A DNA stretch of 64,000 nt. Source: Siphonodentalium dalli. Its lineage: Eukaryota > Mollusca > Scaphopoda > Gadilida > Siphonodentaliidae. Positions within the stretch are counted from its first letter, which is position 1. Each line of letters begins with the position of its first letter. The notes under the pieces are model-generated. The model was not told the origin of the DNA. It was given only the letters and a program-made list of their open reading frames with translations, and ran no database searches. Below are positions 12,700 to 25,514 of the stretch, piece by piece. The stretch spans positions 91,440,707 through 91,504,706 of the forward strand of contig CP136067.1 in assembly GCA_032622095.1 (NCBI GenBank). Reading direction: 5' to 3'. The position numbers and the translations under genes are program-made.

Positions 12700-13080
12700 A
12701 AACATTAGTTACTTCAGAGTACCTACGTAGGTACTAAGCTTTGTCCCAGGCTGAGTACCAACTGTTTGGTACTCTGGAGTACCAAAAGTGGTACTCTGGA
12801 GTACCAAACGTTTCGGTATTCTAGAGTACCAAAATGTTTGGTACTCTGGATTACCTACTAAATATTTAGGTTCTATCCGGGCATTGTGCATATAATACCC
12901 ACTCTGCCTTTATGTCACCAAAGTCATGACGCACACGATATGAAGTGCCAAGAAATACACGCTTTCTTGACACACCCATTATAAAGACAGGTACTCTGAA
13001 GTATTTAGGTACTATGCATACTACCTAACAATGTGGTACTCCAGAGAACCACACATATAGGTACTAAGCGGAGAACTTGC
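12700..13080. repeat. Cluster of GGTACTC palindromes and short inverted repeats
   Basis: About 110 bp downstream of the propeller stop, forms of GGTACTCTGGAGTACC (a 16-bp near-perfect palindrome) recur at least four times in 12710-12860, and complementary forms (GTGGTACTCCAGAG, GGTACTCTGAAG) return at 12990-13065. The two halves can fold on each other around a ~130-bp centre. This looks like a degenerate foldback element or MITE. Confidence 0.65.
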
Positions 13081-13289
13081 CCAGAAATTACGAAACATGG
13101 CCGACGGCAAATTTAATAATGTGGCATGTTAGATTCCAAATGATGCTATGGCGTTTAAACATTGAATAAAGTACAAAACCACATGGACTCCATTTCATAG
13201 TGATAATGAAATAATCCGAATTATACATAAATTACTTTTATTAGTATAGAACCTTGATCGTGATTTTGTACTTAATTCAAAGTTTAATA

Positions 13290-15830
13290 TCTAGATTTCA
13301 GGATTCCCTGTTACCTGCATGTGGAGTAAAATTGTTCTGAATGTCCAAAAATAATTTCTTAATTTGTGTGCAATAATATTAAAGAAACATTATAAATAAA
13401 ACATCTTAAAACAGGTATGGATGAAACACCAATCGATCTAGAATAGCCCGATAAATAAAAAACTACCTTGCGATAAATCGCAAACCTTTGCGAATCGCAA
13501 ACTACGTTGCAATAAATATATGCGATTTAGTGTAAAGGTTTTCGATTGATTACAAAAGGTTTGTGATTAATCGCAATGGTTTGCGATTTATCGCAGATAT
13601 ATTTTTATGCATTGTCACTAATGGACTTGAACCGTATAAATATAAATATAAATCAGACATCTTCAACAGGTCTGGGTAAACCACCAATCGATCTAGAATA
13701 GCATGGTTGGGATAAAATAGACCGATCGTTCTTTGACAGCCAGCATGCATGTGGGATAAGGGGAGCAAACCTTCGCGATAAATCACAAAACAAATTTGCG
13801 AAAAATTACAAACACCTTTGCGATAACTCGAAACCTTTACGATAAATCTCAAACATCTTTACGATGACTCTCAGACTGCGTACTGGGTGATTATATTTTA
13901 CGATTTATCGCAAACATGTTTGAGATTTGTGGCAAATTTTTTTGGCGCTAATGGGCTTCTGTAACCATTATAAATCAGACATTTCCCTGACCTGTTGCCT
14001 GCACGTGGAGTAAAAATTTGTCTGAAATAATCGTCCAAATTTCTTAATTTGTGTGTAAACATTATAAATCAGACATCTTAAACAGGTCTCAGTGAACAAC
14101 CTATCAATCTATAATTGAACGGTAGGGCTAATATAGACCGATCAGTCATTCACAGCCAGATGCATGAATTGTGAGAGGAGCAAAACTTTGCGAAACATCA
14201 CAAACACCTTTACGATGACTCTCAGACTGCGTACTGGGTGATTATATTTTACGATTTATCGCAAACATGTTTGAGATTTGTGGCAAATTTTTTTGGCGCT
14301 AATGGGCTTCTGTAAACATTATAAATTAGACATTTCCCTGACCTGTTGCCTGCACGTGGAGTAAAATTTGTCTGAAATAATCGTCCAAATTTCTTAATTT
14401 GTGTGTAAACATTATAAATCAGACATCTTAAACAGGTCTCAGTAAACAACCTATCAATCTATAATTGAACGGTCGGGCTAAAATAGACCGATCAGTCATT
14501 CACAGCCAGATGCATGAATTGTGAGAGGAGCAAAACTTTGCGAAAAATCACAAACACCTTTACGATGACTCTCAGACTGTGTACTGGGTGATTATATTTT
14601 ACGATTTATCGCAAACATGTTTGAGATTTGTGGCAATTGTTTTTGGCGCCAATGGGCTTCTGTAAACATTATAAATTAGACATTTCCCTGACCTGTTGCC
14701 TGCACGTGGAGTAAAATTTGTCTGAAATAATCGTCCAAATTTCTCAATTTGTGTGTAAACATTATAAATCAGACATCTTAAACAGGTCTCAGTGAACAAC
14801 CTATCAATCTATAATTGAACGGTCGGGCTAAAATAGACCGATCAGTCATTCACAGCCAGATGCATGAATTGTGAGAGGAGCAAAACTTTGCGAAAAATCA
14901 CGCAAACCTTTGCGATAACACGCAAACCTTTACGATAAATCTCAAACATCTTTACGATAACTCTCAGACTACGTACTGTGTGGTTATATTTTTCGATTTA
15001 TCGCAAAGATGTTTGAGATTTGTCGCAAAGGTTCTATGGTGCTAATGGGCTTCTGTGAATATTATAAATGAGACATCTTAAACAGGTCTGGGTCAGGATT
15101 TCCCTGACCTGTTGTTTGAAATAATCTTCAAAATTTCTGAATTTGTGTGTAATTAAAGTAAACATTATAAATCAGACATCTTAAACAGGTTTGAGTGAAC
15201 AACCTATCAATATATGCACAGTCTGGCTAAAATAGACCGATCAGTCATTCACAGCCAGATGCATGAGTGATGAGGGGAGCAAACCTTTGCGATAAATCGC
15301 AAAACTTTGCGAAAAATCGCAAAACTTTGCGAAAAATCACAAACACCTTTGCGATAACACACAAACCTTTACGATAAATCTCAAACATCTTTAAGATAAC
15401 TCTCAGACTACGTACTGGGCGATTATAATTTGCGATTTATCGCAAAGATGTTTGAGATTTGTCGCAAAGGCTTTTTGCCGATAATGGGCTTCTGTGAACA
15501 TTATAGTTCAGACATCTTAAACGGGTCTGGATCAGGATTTCCCTGAACTGTTGCCTGCACGTGGAGTAAAATTTGTCTGATTGTCTGAAATAATCTTCAA
15601 AATTTCTTAATTTGTGTGTAATTAAAGTAAACATTATAAATCAGACATCTTAAACAGGTCTGAGTGAACAACCTATCAATCTATAATTGCCCGGTCGTGC
15701 TAAAATAGACAGATCGGTCATTCACAGCCAGGGGAGCAAATTTTTGCGATAAATCGCAAAACGACTTTGCGAAAAATCACAACCACCTTTGCGATAACTC
15801 CCAACCCTTTGTAAATAGCGTGCGATAAGC
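13290..15830. repeat. Satellite array of ~350-bp units with TTTGCGAT hairpin tracts
   Basis: The phrase 'tttacgatgactctcagac' and its variants start units near 13858, 14210, 14560, 14951 and 15389, giving periods of 352, 350, 391 and 438 bp. A more divergent unit precedes them. Units share 'gcctgcacgtggagtaaaat' and 'tcagacatcttaaacaggtc'. Unit length variation comes from runs of TTTGCGATAAATCGCAAA-like words, which are near-palindromic. Reverse-strand ORFs of 65-66 residues recur with the period and are by-products. Confidence 0.9.
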
Positions 15831-18800
15831 AAAATACTCAACAATTGGGAGACCATGAACTTTGGTTACTTAACTCATTGAACGTTGCACGCCGGCGACG
15901 AGATATCTCGTCGCCCAGATTTACGTCCCGTCCTTTTCGTTGCCGAATGCTCTGTTTGCGTTCCCTGTACCCATAGGCTATATATCGTCTGCTAATTGAA
16001 AACTAGTATCCAAACATTCTTCGTGATATTATCTATTTCTTATATATTAAAAATCCTGATAGTTTTGTCACATAATTCACGGTTAACTAGAGGCATGCTG
16101 AACGCGTGAAGTGAGAAGACGGCGCCGATTTACGGATCATTATGAAATGTTTCATGGCTTCGTCAGGATTTGTCATGTGACGGAAATGAGATCGTAGAAA
16201 TCGTTGGTTATATAATTTTATTGCTCCAAACCATGGTATGTGAATTTTAATCATTGCTATTAACGATTCAAATAACAACCTGAACATTGTAAATTATAAA
16301 ATTAATAAATAATATTAAAATAATTCAAATTCAATTCCCATCTATATATATATATGCCTACGTGGTTTGATATCATAATCCCGGGTGTGAAATCACTGGC
16401 TAGTCAGCTGATCATCCATGTGTATCGCTCGTTTTGGATACTTGTTGTAGTGAAGATACTTGTTGTAGTGAAGACGGTCCAATTGGTTTATATATGTGCG
16501 CAGATAAGAAATTATTGGTGTTAAATATTACGTACAATGTGTTAGCGAAAATGAAGCAACGAACATCAAAGTTTGATGTGACGGGCGTCATGACGTCGCC
16601 CCAGGGAGGCTGGCCGCCGGGCGATGTAATCCACAAGGAGGCTGACGTTCAATCAGTTAAAACTGACACCATGTTGTTTGCAAAATACCGCTATAGCGCT
16701 CACTAGTCCTCGCTACAAGGAGATGTTGAATGGGTTACCAGAATTATTATCACTCTCCCAAACAAATTGCCACAGTGTTCAGTGTTTTGCTTATCGTACA
16801 CTTCCAATGTGCCGTATCAGTATATGAACAAATGCTAAGATAACACAAATAGAGTTTAATGTATTTAATATATGATAAAGTTCGGTAAAGCCATAGTTAA
16901 TAAATTATTCTCCATTCGCATCTATGCGTCAACGAGTCAATGTCTGATCACCAGAGCCATATAATGTAGAACTTCGCGAATATGGTTTCCAGTTATGTAT
17001 GAGGTTATTTCCTAGCAAAGCGGAAATGGCAGAATCGCTCAGAATGATAGCCACACATGTTTTGATGAACATGATGCATCTGGACATTGGAATGGTTTAC
17101 ATGTTCATGTATGTATACAGCTAAGCTCTAATTGACCCCCCCTTAACGGTATTGGCCACCGATATTACTACGTTGTTGATATTATTAACATTGATTAATC
17201 CTACCATTGCCGACCTTCGAACCGTTTTAAAGTCAACATTATAAACACCACATAGTGTATATTTCTGGCATGGCTTGACGCTGCCTTGGTAGTTGCGAAT
17301 GTCGGTCAGCGACCAACTTCGAATGTTGATTAAACCGTAAACAAATTATTAATTGAAATATTGTTTTGTGTATATATATAGTTAACATGGTGCATGGCGC
17401 TGATGAAAAGCTGGACTGGGTGTTTACAAGGTGGCCATGTGAAAAATTAGTGTGGAGTACAGTGGTCGCAAAATATTATTAATAGTACTGTAGAAAGATT
17501 ACCTGCGGTTGCCACATATCAACCACTTGACCGTGGTTGAACGGCGGTATGGTATAACCGGTGTCATTAACGCCCTACAACCTTGTTAAAGGGGGATGAT
17601 TAATTAGAGCATAGCTGTAGTACGTTACTAAAAGCTTACGATTGATTCAGTGATAATGTGTGTCCCAGAATTGGATCCGTATCTCCGAGATTATCCGCCA
17701 TTCCATAGATATACCAGAACAATATCACAGCATCACAGGCATTTCGATCAAAATAATAGCAGACTCCGTAACTGGGCGACATGTCATGGCGACATGGTTC
17801 TCAAATCACGTTTCGATGAAAATTGAAGAATTTGATCCATCGTCCTTTGCACAGGTACTTGTACGTTGACATGTGACGTCATAACTCCGACTAATTTCTA
17901 CAGAATTGGGTCTCGTAATCCTAGTCACCAGTGGTTGACTCTTGTGAGTTAATTGGACGGTTTATAATTTTGTGAAATTTAAGTATCTGTCTTTCGTAAT
18001 TCACAATACTGTCGTGCATGTCAAATGTAACCCCACTGCTGACTGCACTCAATGACTTTTGAATTTGGTCTGTCTCAGTTCACCGAAAATTGCTGCTTTC
18101 AAGTTCTTCAGAGGAGAATATCAATTATTAGCGCCCGTAAATTTATCGGAGGTTATATATCATCTTGTCCCGCCCATGTACAAACATAATCCACGCAGTG
18201 TTGACAATATTCCAGGTCATTGAGAAGCCAGTTAGGTCCAATTTGATAAAAACGACTCACATAAGCCCACACGCTTGATGTCGAATCCGGTCCATGACGT
18301 TATATGCTAACTATTTTGTAATTTCCGTTCTATTATTCATGGAATCAATACTGTTTAAACTAGTAATCACAGCCCCGTTATAATCCGAATAACGATGCTT
18401 GTAAAATAATTAGGAAATTACCATCAACTAAATAAAAAAGGTTACACAAACATTTATGTACTTTTGGAATCCAGGACATGTCGACCCATTCGACGTAGAG
18501 TAAAACCATCGCCCTATAGGTGGCACGCTGGACAAGAGTCGGGCAGCCCACGCGGTAATGAGGCCAACAATATACGCGTATTAAAAATATGGCAAAATGT
18601 TCCTAAATCTAAGCATTATTGTGAAATTGATAAACGGAAGATGTGCGGAAGGTATAGAGAGTCTTACCAACTCTTGCGAGATAGTTTCAAGAGGATGTAA
18701 ACCATGCATGTAAACTTCGACGACAAAAATTATCACGGGCAGATTAGTCCGGTATAACAATTGTGGATGATTAAATGTGGACGATTAGTTGTGAGACATC

Positions 18801-18950
18801 TCTCTTAAACCGATGCGACGTCCGAGTGGTTCAAGATGAAAAGTGTAATGAATGGGGCATTCACACTGAAAATCGAGATGTCCCCACGACAACGTAAACT
18901 ATCGTTGGAAATGTGGAAAGATAGAAACTTAGATTCTGAACTATCTGGCT
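15831..18950. other. Non-coding stretch
   Basis: No gene recognised. There is a 21-bp tandem duplication at about 16437-16478 ('gatacttgttgtagtgaag') and a TATATA run near 16342. Short ORFs show no domain-like features. Confidence 0.5.
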
Positions 18951-18959
18951 GGATTCGTC

Positions 18960-20730
18960 GTCTCCGGTTTAAACCCCCGAGTTTAAACCTGGTTTAAACA
19001 TACATTGGCTGTCCAGCCAAACCGCGTCTAAGTAGGCATTATACTCGTTCAGTTACCAACAAATTGACAATTCGATTTGGTGACATGAGCGTACAGTCAA
19101 ACTACCCTCTTACCCATCGGACCAAAAAGACAAGTCGATATAATGGTTATTAACAGGTCATAAATTATCGCGAACTCGTGCACGCTTATTGAATTTATTA
19201 ATTGAGAAATAAGTATCGCTCATGGACCATTACTCAGATCTGAAAAGGGGCATGTCTATCAACGCGAGTTTCGCGCGCTGTTTAGCAATTTGTTCGTGGT
19301 AGGTTTTCTGCAAGATGATTTACCCGTGAAGACAAAATTTGATGTATTTACTAGTATATATGTATATATTAAAGGGTATAGGAGTTGTATATCTGTATGT
19401 CCGTGTGTCTGTTCGCAACTGTTCTAAAACTGATTTTAAAAATAAGCAAAATTTAATTAATTATTTTGTATCTAACAAGAAACAATATTTAAAATTGATA
19501 TTAATATTTGTTTTAAATTTAATTAAATTTGTTTTTAAATTAAAATGTTCAAATGGTCGAACTGTGCGCAAATGTGACGCAGGCTCCTATCGCATTAAGG
19601 CCCCTCTGACGCTGAATAAAGGCTCCATAATCGAGTCAAACCTGGACCGAGAGGTCAGTCAATTAAAAGCAATTTGCTTATGAGTGCATACCAGGCGCGC
19701 ATCTGAACTGTTTGAGGTGGGCAACCAAACAGAGGCGCAGCTTTTAATACAAAAATATATTACATGCGTTGCTTTTTTTCAATATAATATATTTTCCGTC
19801 ATGCAGAAAATCAAAAAAAGTTCCCAGGTGTTGAACTGGTGGAATATTATGGGAATTTATGGGTGGGGCCAGAGTAGAGCTTTGTGGCATGATATGCATC
19901 AAATGGAGTGATCAAATTTGATTCATATAGCAATATAAGTTCAGGATTGCAAACTATTTGCATATCATATCTGGTCATGCAGTAGCTTCGTTTTGGTGTC
20001 AAAATTAAAACGTTGAACCATTCAAATTAATTCGCAGAAAACACCAGTATTTGTGATTGCCACAAACCACAAAAAAAAAACACAAGATAGTAGTAAAAAT
20101 CATATTGAAGGAACATGGCCATATATACGAGCAAAGCTCGCGTGCGAATGAATCAACTGTGATATAATAACACCAGTCGGCAGCTGCCGCTTAGACACGC
20201 CCTCACTCGAAATAATTTACATTTCCACCATTTGATTGATTGTTTGACAATTATAAACCGTGATGAAGAAAAGACTGAATCGTCATCTCAAGTTTAGCCT
20301 CGGTAAAGCTGGTTTAGCTGGACCGCCGAAATAGATGGTTTAGTTGCCAGTTTAAGCTTATAAAACGCAAACAAAATATCGAAATTGACAAAAACTTATC
20401 CCCACACGCTTTATAGGTGTGAGTGCTTCTCGCTTATAAATTTCCAATAAAAATATGGTCGCTGTCGTAATTATTGATTTTTGTAATCAATCAAACCAGG
20501 CGGTCCGCATTACTAGTAGGAAAGTACGATTAATTATCTCGACGATACAGAGACAATACTGATAAACCACTGGTCTGGCAGGACCAGGTTTAAACCAGAG
20601 ATGACGAATGCGTCACTTAGACCTGCGGTCGCGGGTTTAAACCACGGATTTCGCTGAATCACGGCGGTTTAAACCTAGATGTTTACGTAGACCAGGTTTA
20701 AACCTGAGATGACGAATCGGGCCTCTAAGA
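18960..20730. repeat. Scattered GGTTTAAACC palindromes
   Basis: GGTTTAAAC or its complement occurs near 18966, 18981, 18994, 20588, 20635, 20666 and 20696, several embedded in 'agatgacgaat' contexts (20600 and 20708). The spacing is irregular, so this is not a simple tandem repeat. The sequence between 19330 and 19920 is strongly AT-rich and has no recognised gene. Confidence 0.5.
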
Positions 20731-21180
20731 TTAGCTCTGACTAACTTATCTTTAAGATTCTGATTCTTCTTATATGCGATTATGACTTTTTTTTCGTGGT
20801 TCAGTCAGTTCTCCTTCCGACATGATCGCCTTCTCTGTGTATATTCGCGCAATTTCGGTGCTGCGGCGATCATATACAAGAGGAAGACAGATCAAGCTGT
20901 TGGGTGGATCTGGTTGATACATATTCATATATATATATAGTGTGGTGTTAAAGGCGCGGATGGCCTTCACGGTGGGTATTGCTGTCAAAATATTCACATC
21001 CATTAAAACCGCCATATTCAGAAAGACTATTAAAATATAAACATATACCAATCATAAATATTACGTAAATATTATGTTATTGTCCATTTCGTATGCTTTG
21101 TTATGCTGTTATGTAAACAAACGCCAAAAACGTTACAGAACATGGCTTTTGTTTACATAAGACAACGTACAGACTTGACT

Positions 21181-21405
21181 ATGGCATACTATTTACTCAA
21201 CATTTATGATTGGTATAAGAAAAAAATATATTTATATTTTAATATTCTTTCTATTGTTAGCAGTTTTAACGAGTGTGATTATTTTAACAGTATACCACGA
21301 AGACCATCCATGCCTTTAAGTGTTGAAGGCCAAACTTATTATCCCTGCAGTAGCATAGCTTTAGTTTCCTCGACTGTTTCAGAGGGACTATCTATAAGAA
21401 CATGA
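21181..21405 (+). CDS. Hypothetical membrane-anchor ORF, related to 34995-35204
   Basis: A 74-residue frame opens with ATG, has a Lys-rich stretch (YKKKIYLYF), a hydrophobic segment and then a Pro-rich stem (SIPRRPSMPLSVEG). The layout would fit a type II membrane protein such as a Golgi glycosyltransferase N-terminus, but no enzyme domain is present. It aligns with the frame at 34995 over tail, membrane segment and Pro-rich part (PPPRPTVPLNSK there). The DNA upstream ('gcttttgtttacataa') is also alike. The pair may be diverged exons of a gene family or copies of a mobile sequence. Confidence 0.3.
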   Translation: MAYYLLNIYDWYKKKIYLYFNILSIVSSFNECDYFNSIPRRPSMPLSVEGQTYYPCSSIALVSSTVSEGLSIRT

Positions 21406-23130
21406 AACGAAAGTCAGTGATCAAGACGTGTCCTAGTGAACCGAAATGGTTGGCAACTGGTTTCTACAACTTAAGTTTGTTATCTGATAGATGTAACATC
21501 ATGTGGCAAATGGGTTAAATTTTGGTCTAATCTGCATATTGGAATTTGCAAAACTGACATGTTATAATGTAAATTGCCTGTGCAGAGTAGCAATCCATTT
21601 AATTGTTGGTCCTATATTGAACGCGCGGTTTTGCCCTGAATCAAATTTCCTATCTGAATATATTGGCTGGCGTTCATGGCCTAACGCTTATACCACATAT
21701 ATCTAAACGTATATCCACATATAATTTGGCAAAGTTCTGCTTGAACTGTCTGCATGTTATGTAGCGCCTACACGAAACGTTATCGGGAGCATGTCCTAAT
21801 ACAGTATACAAACAGTATGCGTAACGCAAAACAGTTAAGATGGTGGCGATATAATGTTTGGGAGAGTGATTCGTAGTGACCCACTCAACACCAAAAGTTT
21901 CAGTGGTAATGGTGAGCGAGTGCATGGGTGTGGTGGAGGCAGTTTTATCCAAACCTCACTATACATGTATATTATATACGACCCCGAATCGCAACGACAC
22001 CGCAAACGTTATATATAATAATGCAAAAGGAATCGCATTGTACACACACATGTACGTCTAAAATGTCTATTCGTATTAAGCCACATTGGGCATAGTGAGG
22101 TCGTCACGATGTTGAGTGTTTTGCTTATAGTGCGCTCTTAACGTACTTTATGTGAATCAGTAAACCCGACCGCACACGATTCATCAATGTTATACGCAGC
22201 ATGCACATCATACATTATTTTTGCACAGCATTCGGCAGAGCCAGCCTTTTCTCGTGAAAATAATCACATAACGGTTTATTTTAATGAGCGAAATAAGCTC
22301 ATATAGGCATTATTTAAACTAAAAATACGCTCTAAATGGACATAACACGCGGTTTTGAAAACTGCCCAATGTGGGACTATTTCCATACGAAATAATCCCA
22401 TATTGGCATTAGCTAATCTAACGTTTTTCATCTACAAGACATACCAGATGCACTCTTTTATAATGTGCTACGTGTATCTCTGAGGTCCACGCCACTCAAT
22501 GGAATTCACCATGGGCTTATTTCAGAATCATGTAAGTCAAATATGAACCTATGTGAATATTTAGGTTCAAGATGAACCTGTTTGCTCGGGGATGTTTTGG
22601 GAGATCAAATTGGTTTGATTGTGTTGCGTGTTGCAGCGAATCATGAAATGTCATCCAATCACGTGATTGTCGCATATCAATAATAAGCTCTAGTTTTGAC
22701 CGACCTTGATTGAGACAATTTGAAACAACGCCTCGTTTAAAAATAAAAGTATTTAATGCATGATAGTAAAATCATTAAGATGTCACTCAATAGGCTACAG
22801 TTTGAAGACGTAATACACATAGATTGTCCTCAGCGAATAATGTGATAATATACTACACGTTCTGTGGTGAGAGCTGAACATATTAACATTTTGTTATGTT
22901 GATGACCATCAACCTACGGCACCGGCAAGTTAACAGGCTATCGAATTCGTGCAATATTGTTTAATTAACTTGATTCACATTGCGTATATATTGGAAGATT
23001 ATTGCAAGTGGAATATGAAATAACTTTGTCAACGTGGGCATGTTGTGTGTTGCATGATGCGGCGTGTGAGGTGAATCGCACCATTGTTTCGCGATTGCCC
23101 AAAATAGACTGATCCATGTTTTCAAAAAAA
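21406..23130. other. Non-coding stretch
   Basis: No gene recognised. Two related phrases, 'gaaataagctcatataggc' near 22290 and 'gaaataatcccatattggc' near 22390, form a diverged direct repeat about 100 bp apart. Confidence 0.5.
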
Positions 23131-24045
23131 AATCTCGAGAAGTGTAGCAGTGAAAGTTTTTTCTGAATGAAACTTAAATTTACCTCGACATTCTGAATGC
23201 GCTCGACTAATATGTGTTTTTCTCTCGAGAACAGACTATCTGAATTTTCTCTGAACTCCTGTTGCAGCCTAACTGGGCATTACCTATCATTTACGTCTTC
23301 CATTGGTTGGTATAACTTCTAAACTAAATTGACTACTTTTATCTAATTGGACTAGCCCTGGTATGGAAAACTCTAACTGTTATAGCCCGATGTGCGGTTT
23401 ACTGCCCGCATCGGGTATTATAGGATGACCAGCGTGATAAAGGTAACGATCATAATTCCAGACAGCCGCCTTTACTTTATTTGAGCAATCAAATGACCAA
23501 TACCACAAGTATACTCAATGTTATTCCCACCTCTCGCCATTTCCGTGTCTGGTGTGATCATATGCTCGCAAATAAGATTTATACGGCGAGTAAGACAAGG
23601 AGCTAAAGCGTGCACCGCCCAGTTGCATATACAGTTGTGCCCTTCGATAATGTGGTATAATTAGTCAAGATAATTCGCACTAATTTAAAGGGGTACTGTA
23701 CACTAAATCCGACCATTTATGGAAACTTCTCCTTTTATACTCAACAGAATATATGCAACAAACGAATGAATTTGAGCCATGAATTATTGCAAAATACACT
23801 ATTTGCTCTATGAACGATGCAAAAAATTATGGTAATTATAATGGAAATGAATATATGGCTGGAGTCTTTTTTTCATAGATCACACAAGTGTATTTTGCAC
23901 CAATCCATGGCTCAAATTAATTAATTTGTTGCATATATTCTGTTGAGTATAAAAGGAGATGGTCCCATACATGGTCGAATTTAATGTATAGTACCCCTTT
24001 AAATAATTAGCGATATTATACAACTTGTATAGTATGCCTAAATAT
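23131..24045. repeat. Flank segment A, copy 3 (without LINE)
   Basis: This matches 3769-4650 and 28854-29748. It begins at 'aatctcgagaag', preceded by an A-rich run instead of LINE sequence, and ends at 'gcctaaatat' where it runs into an AT microsatellite. Its MITE carries an extra 'ggctggagtctttttttcat' near 23857 that the other copies lack. Confidence 0.88.
23684..24003. mobile_element. Foldback MITE (copy in segment A copy 3)
   Basis: It has the same TTTAAAGGGGTAC termini and ~115-bp inverted arms as 4321-4608. It is longer because of a 20-bp central insertion and an 11-bp piece near 23963 that is missing from copy 1. Confidence 0.75.
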
Positions 24046-24420
24046 ATATATATATATCCTTTATTTTCCTCCGTTACACGAAGAGCTTATCAAACATTAA
24101 ACATCATAATACAAATATTTACACAAGTGGGATGAACAGGTGAAGAAGACATATACAAATGAATACATATTCAGACAGAAATCAAAGTCAGAGCGACAGA
24201 CAGACATACAATGTGCATATACGCAGACAGATATGTCGATTGGCAGATATGCGGACACATGCAGGCGAACAGATATACATACATACACTGACGAGCGGAC
24301 GGATGTACAGACATGTACACAGTCATAGACACACACGCGCGCACCCCCACACACATATATATATAAATACATATATACACATATATATACATACACATAT
24401 ATATACATATATATATATAT
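24046..24420. repeat. Microsatellite-rich stretch
   Basis: There is a TATATATA run at 24044-24058, a non-repetitive piece beginning 'cctttattttcctccgttac', GACAGACA-like sequence, and CATATATACA repeats from about 24340 to 24420. Long low-complexity ORFs on both strands are artefacts of the repeat. Confidence 0.8.
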
Positions 24421-25342
24421 ACTAGAATGTGACCCGACTTCGTCCGGGCTTTGACCTTGAATTGTCTATTTTAAAGGCCAAGGTCAAGTGGGGTCACGAT
24501 TTGACCCGTCCAAAACACAGTGCCCGAACAAAAGTGCCCGACAAAAGTACCCGTCGAAATCCATCCGGTTTTACCCGATTTGACCTTGAATTGACCATTT
24601 TGAAGGTCAAGGTCAGGTGGACCAACACCCCAAAAATGGTGGAAATCGGCCCAGCGGATACCGGGAAATCGGCCCAGCGGATACCGAGATACCCTATGCA
24701 TCAAATTTCGTCCGTAAAAATCCGCCAGTTTAACCCGATTTGATTTCCACTGAAGTATATAAACGCGCCTCATATACACACGCTCATTAATTATCAAGTT
24801 TCAACGTAAAGATAAATTACCATCGGTGCCCGAGATATCGCCAAGACGTCTGAAACAGTCAAATGCATCGGCCGGAGAAGAGTTAACGTGATCTAACTTT
24901 ATGACCTCTAACGACGTCATAGAAGTTACGCATTGTTTTTACCCTGATAGAAGATCGTACCACTTCTTCTTAATAATTGAGGCAGATAACTAAAACGGAT
25001 ACATACATATTATATATCGTTGGAAAGAGGAAACACGAAAGATTCTCATAGTGTCATTATTATGACTGGCATGTTATTATTCGCGCTGTTTCGGATCGAT
25101 TTGTAAGCACCGAACTGAAATATATTAGCGCAAAACGGCGTAAAAACAGATTTGACCTCGGCACGTGAAAAGTTGACCTCGCACGGACAAATTAATAGGC
25201 CTATGTTAGTCCTGACCCGAAAATACCCCCACATACCAAGTTTCATCGAAATCGGCTTTGACATTTTCGAGTCCATCGATTACTGACAGACAGACAGATA
25301 CACACACACACACACACAGATCTTTCAAAATATATAATAGAT
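24421..25342 (+). mobile_element. Non-autonomous RTE/SINE-like interspersed repeat, complete copy
   Basis: It starts at 'actagaatgtgacccgac' directly after a TA-rich run and ends with 'catcgaaatcggctttgac', GACAGACAGACAGA, a CA run and 'tatataatagat'. Internal 'gaccttgaattg..cattttgaaggtcaaggtca' phrases are repeated twice (near 24450 and 24580). No ORF of note is present. The 3' half is copy 2 of 1-257. Class assignment is inference from the ends. Confidence 0.55.
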
Positions 25343-25514
25343 ACACATACAACATACATACACACACACATATACATATATACACATATAAATGTGGACA
25401 GGGCAAGCACACACAAGCAAACTTGCACGCAAACGATCATATAACAATTCACTGCATGTATAAGGACGTACATACGAGTATTCACACTCAGATGCAAACT
25501 TTCATTTAATCACA

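Noticed and set aside
14249-14799. 66-codon repeated ORFs on the minus strand
   Set aside because: They recur with the 350-bp satellite period and are by-products of the repeat.
20620-20660. tRNA or tRNA-derived SINE suggested by 'gcgggtttaaacc'
   Set aside because: No A box at the right distance, no acceptor stem and no anticodon arm could be drawn.
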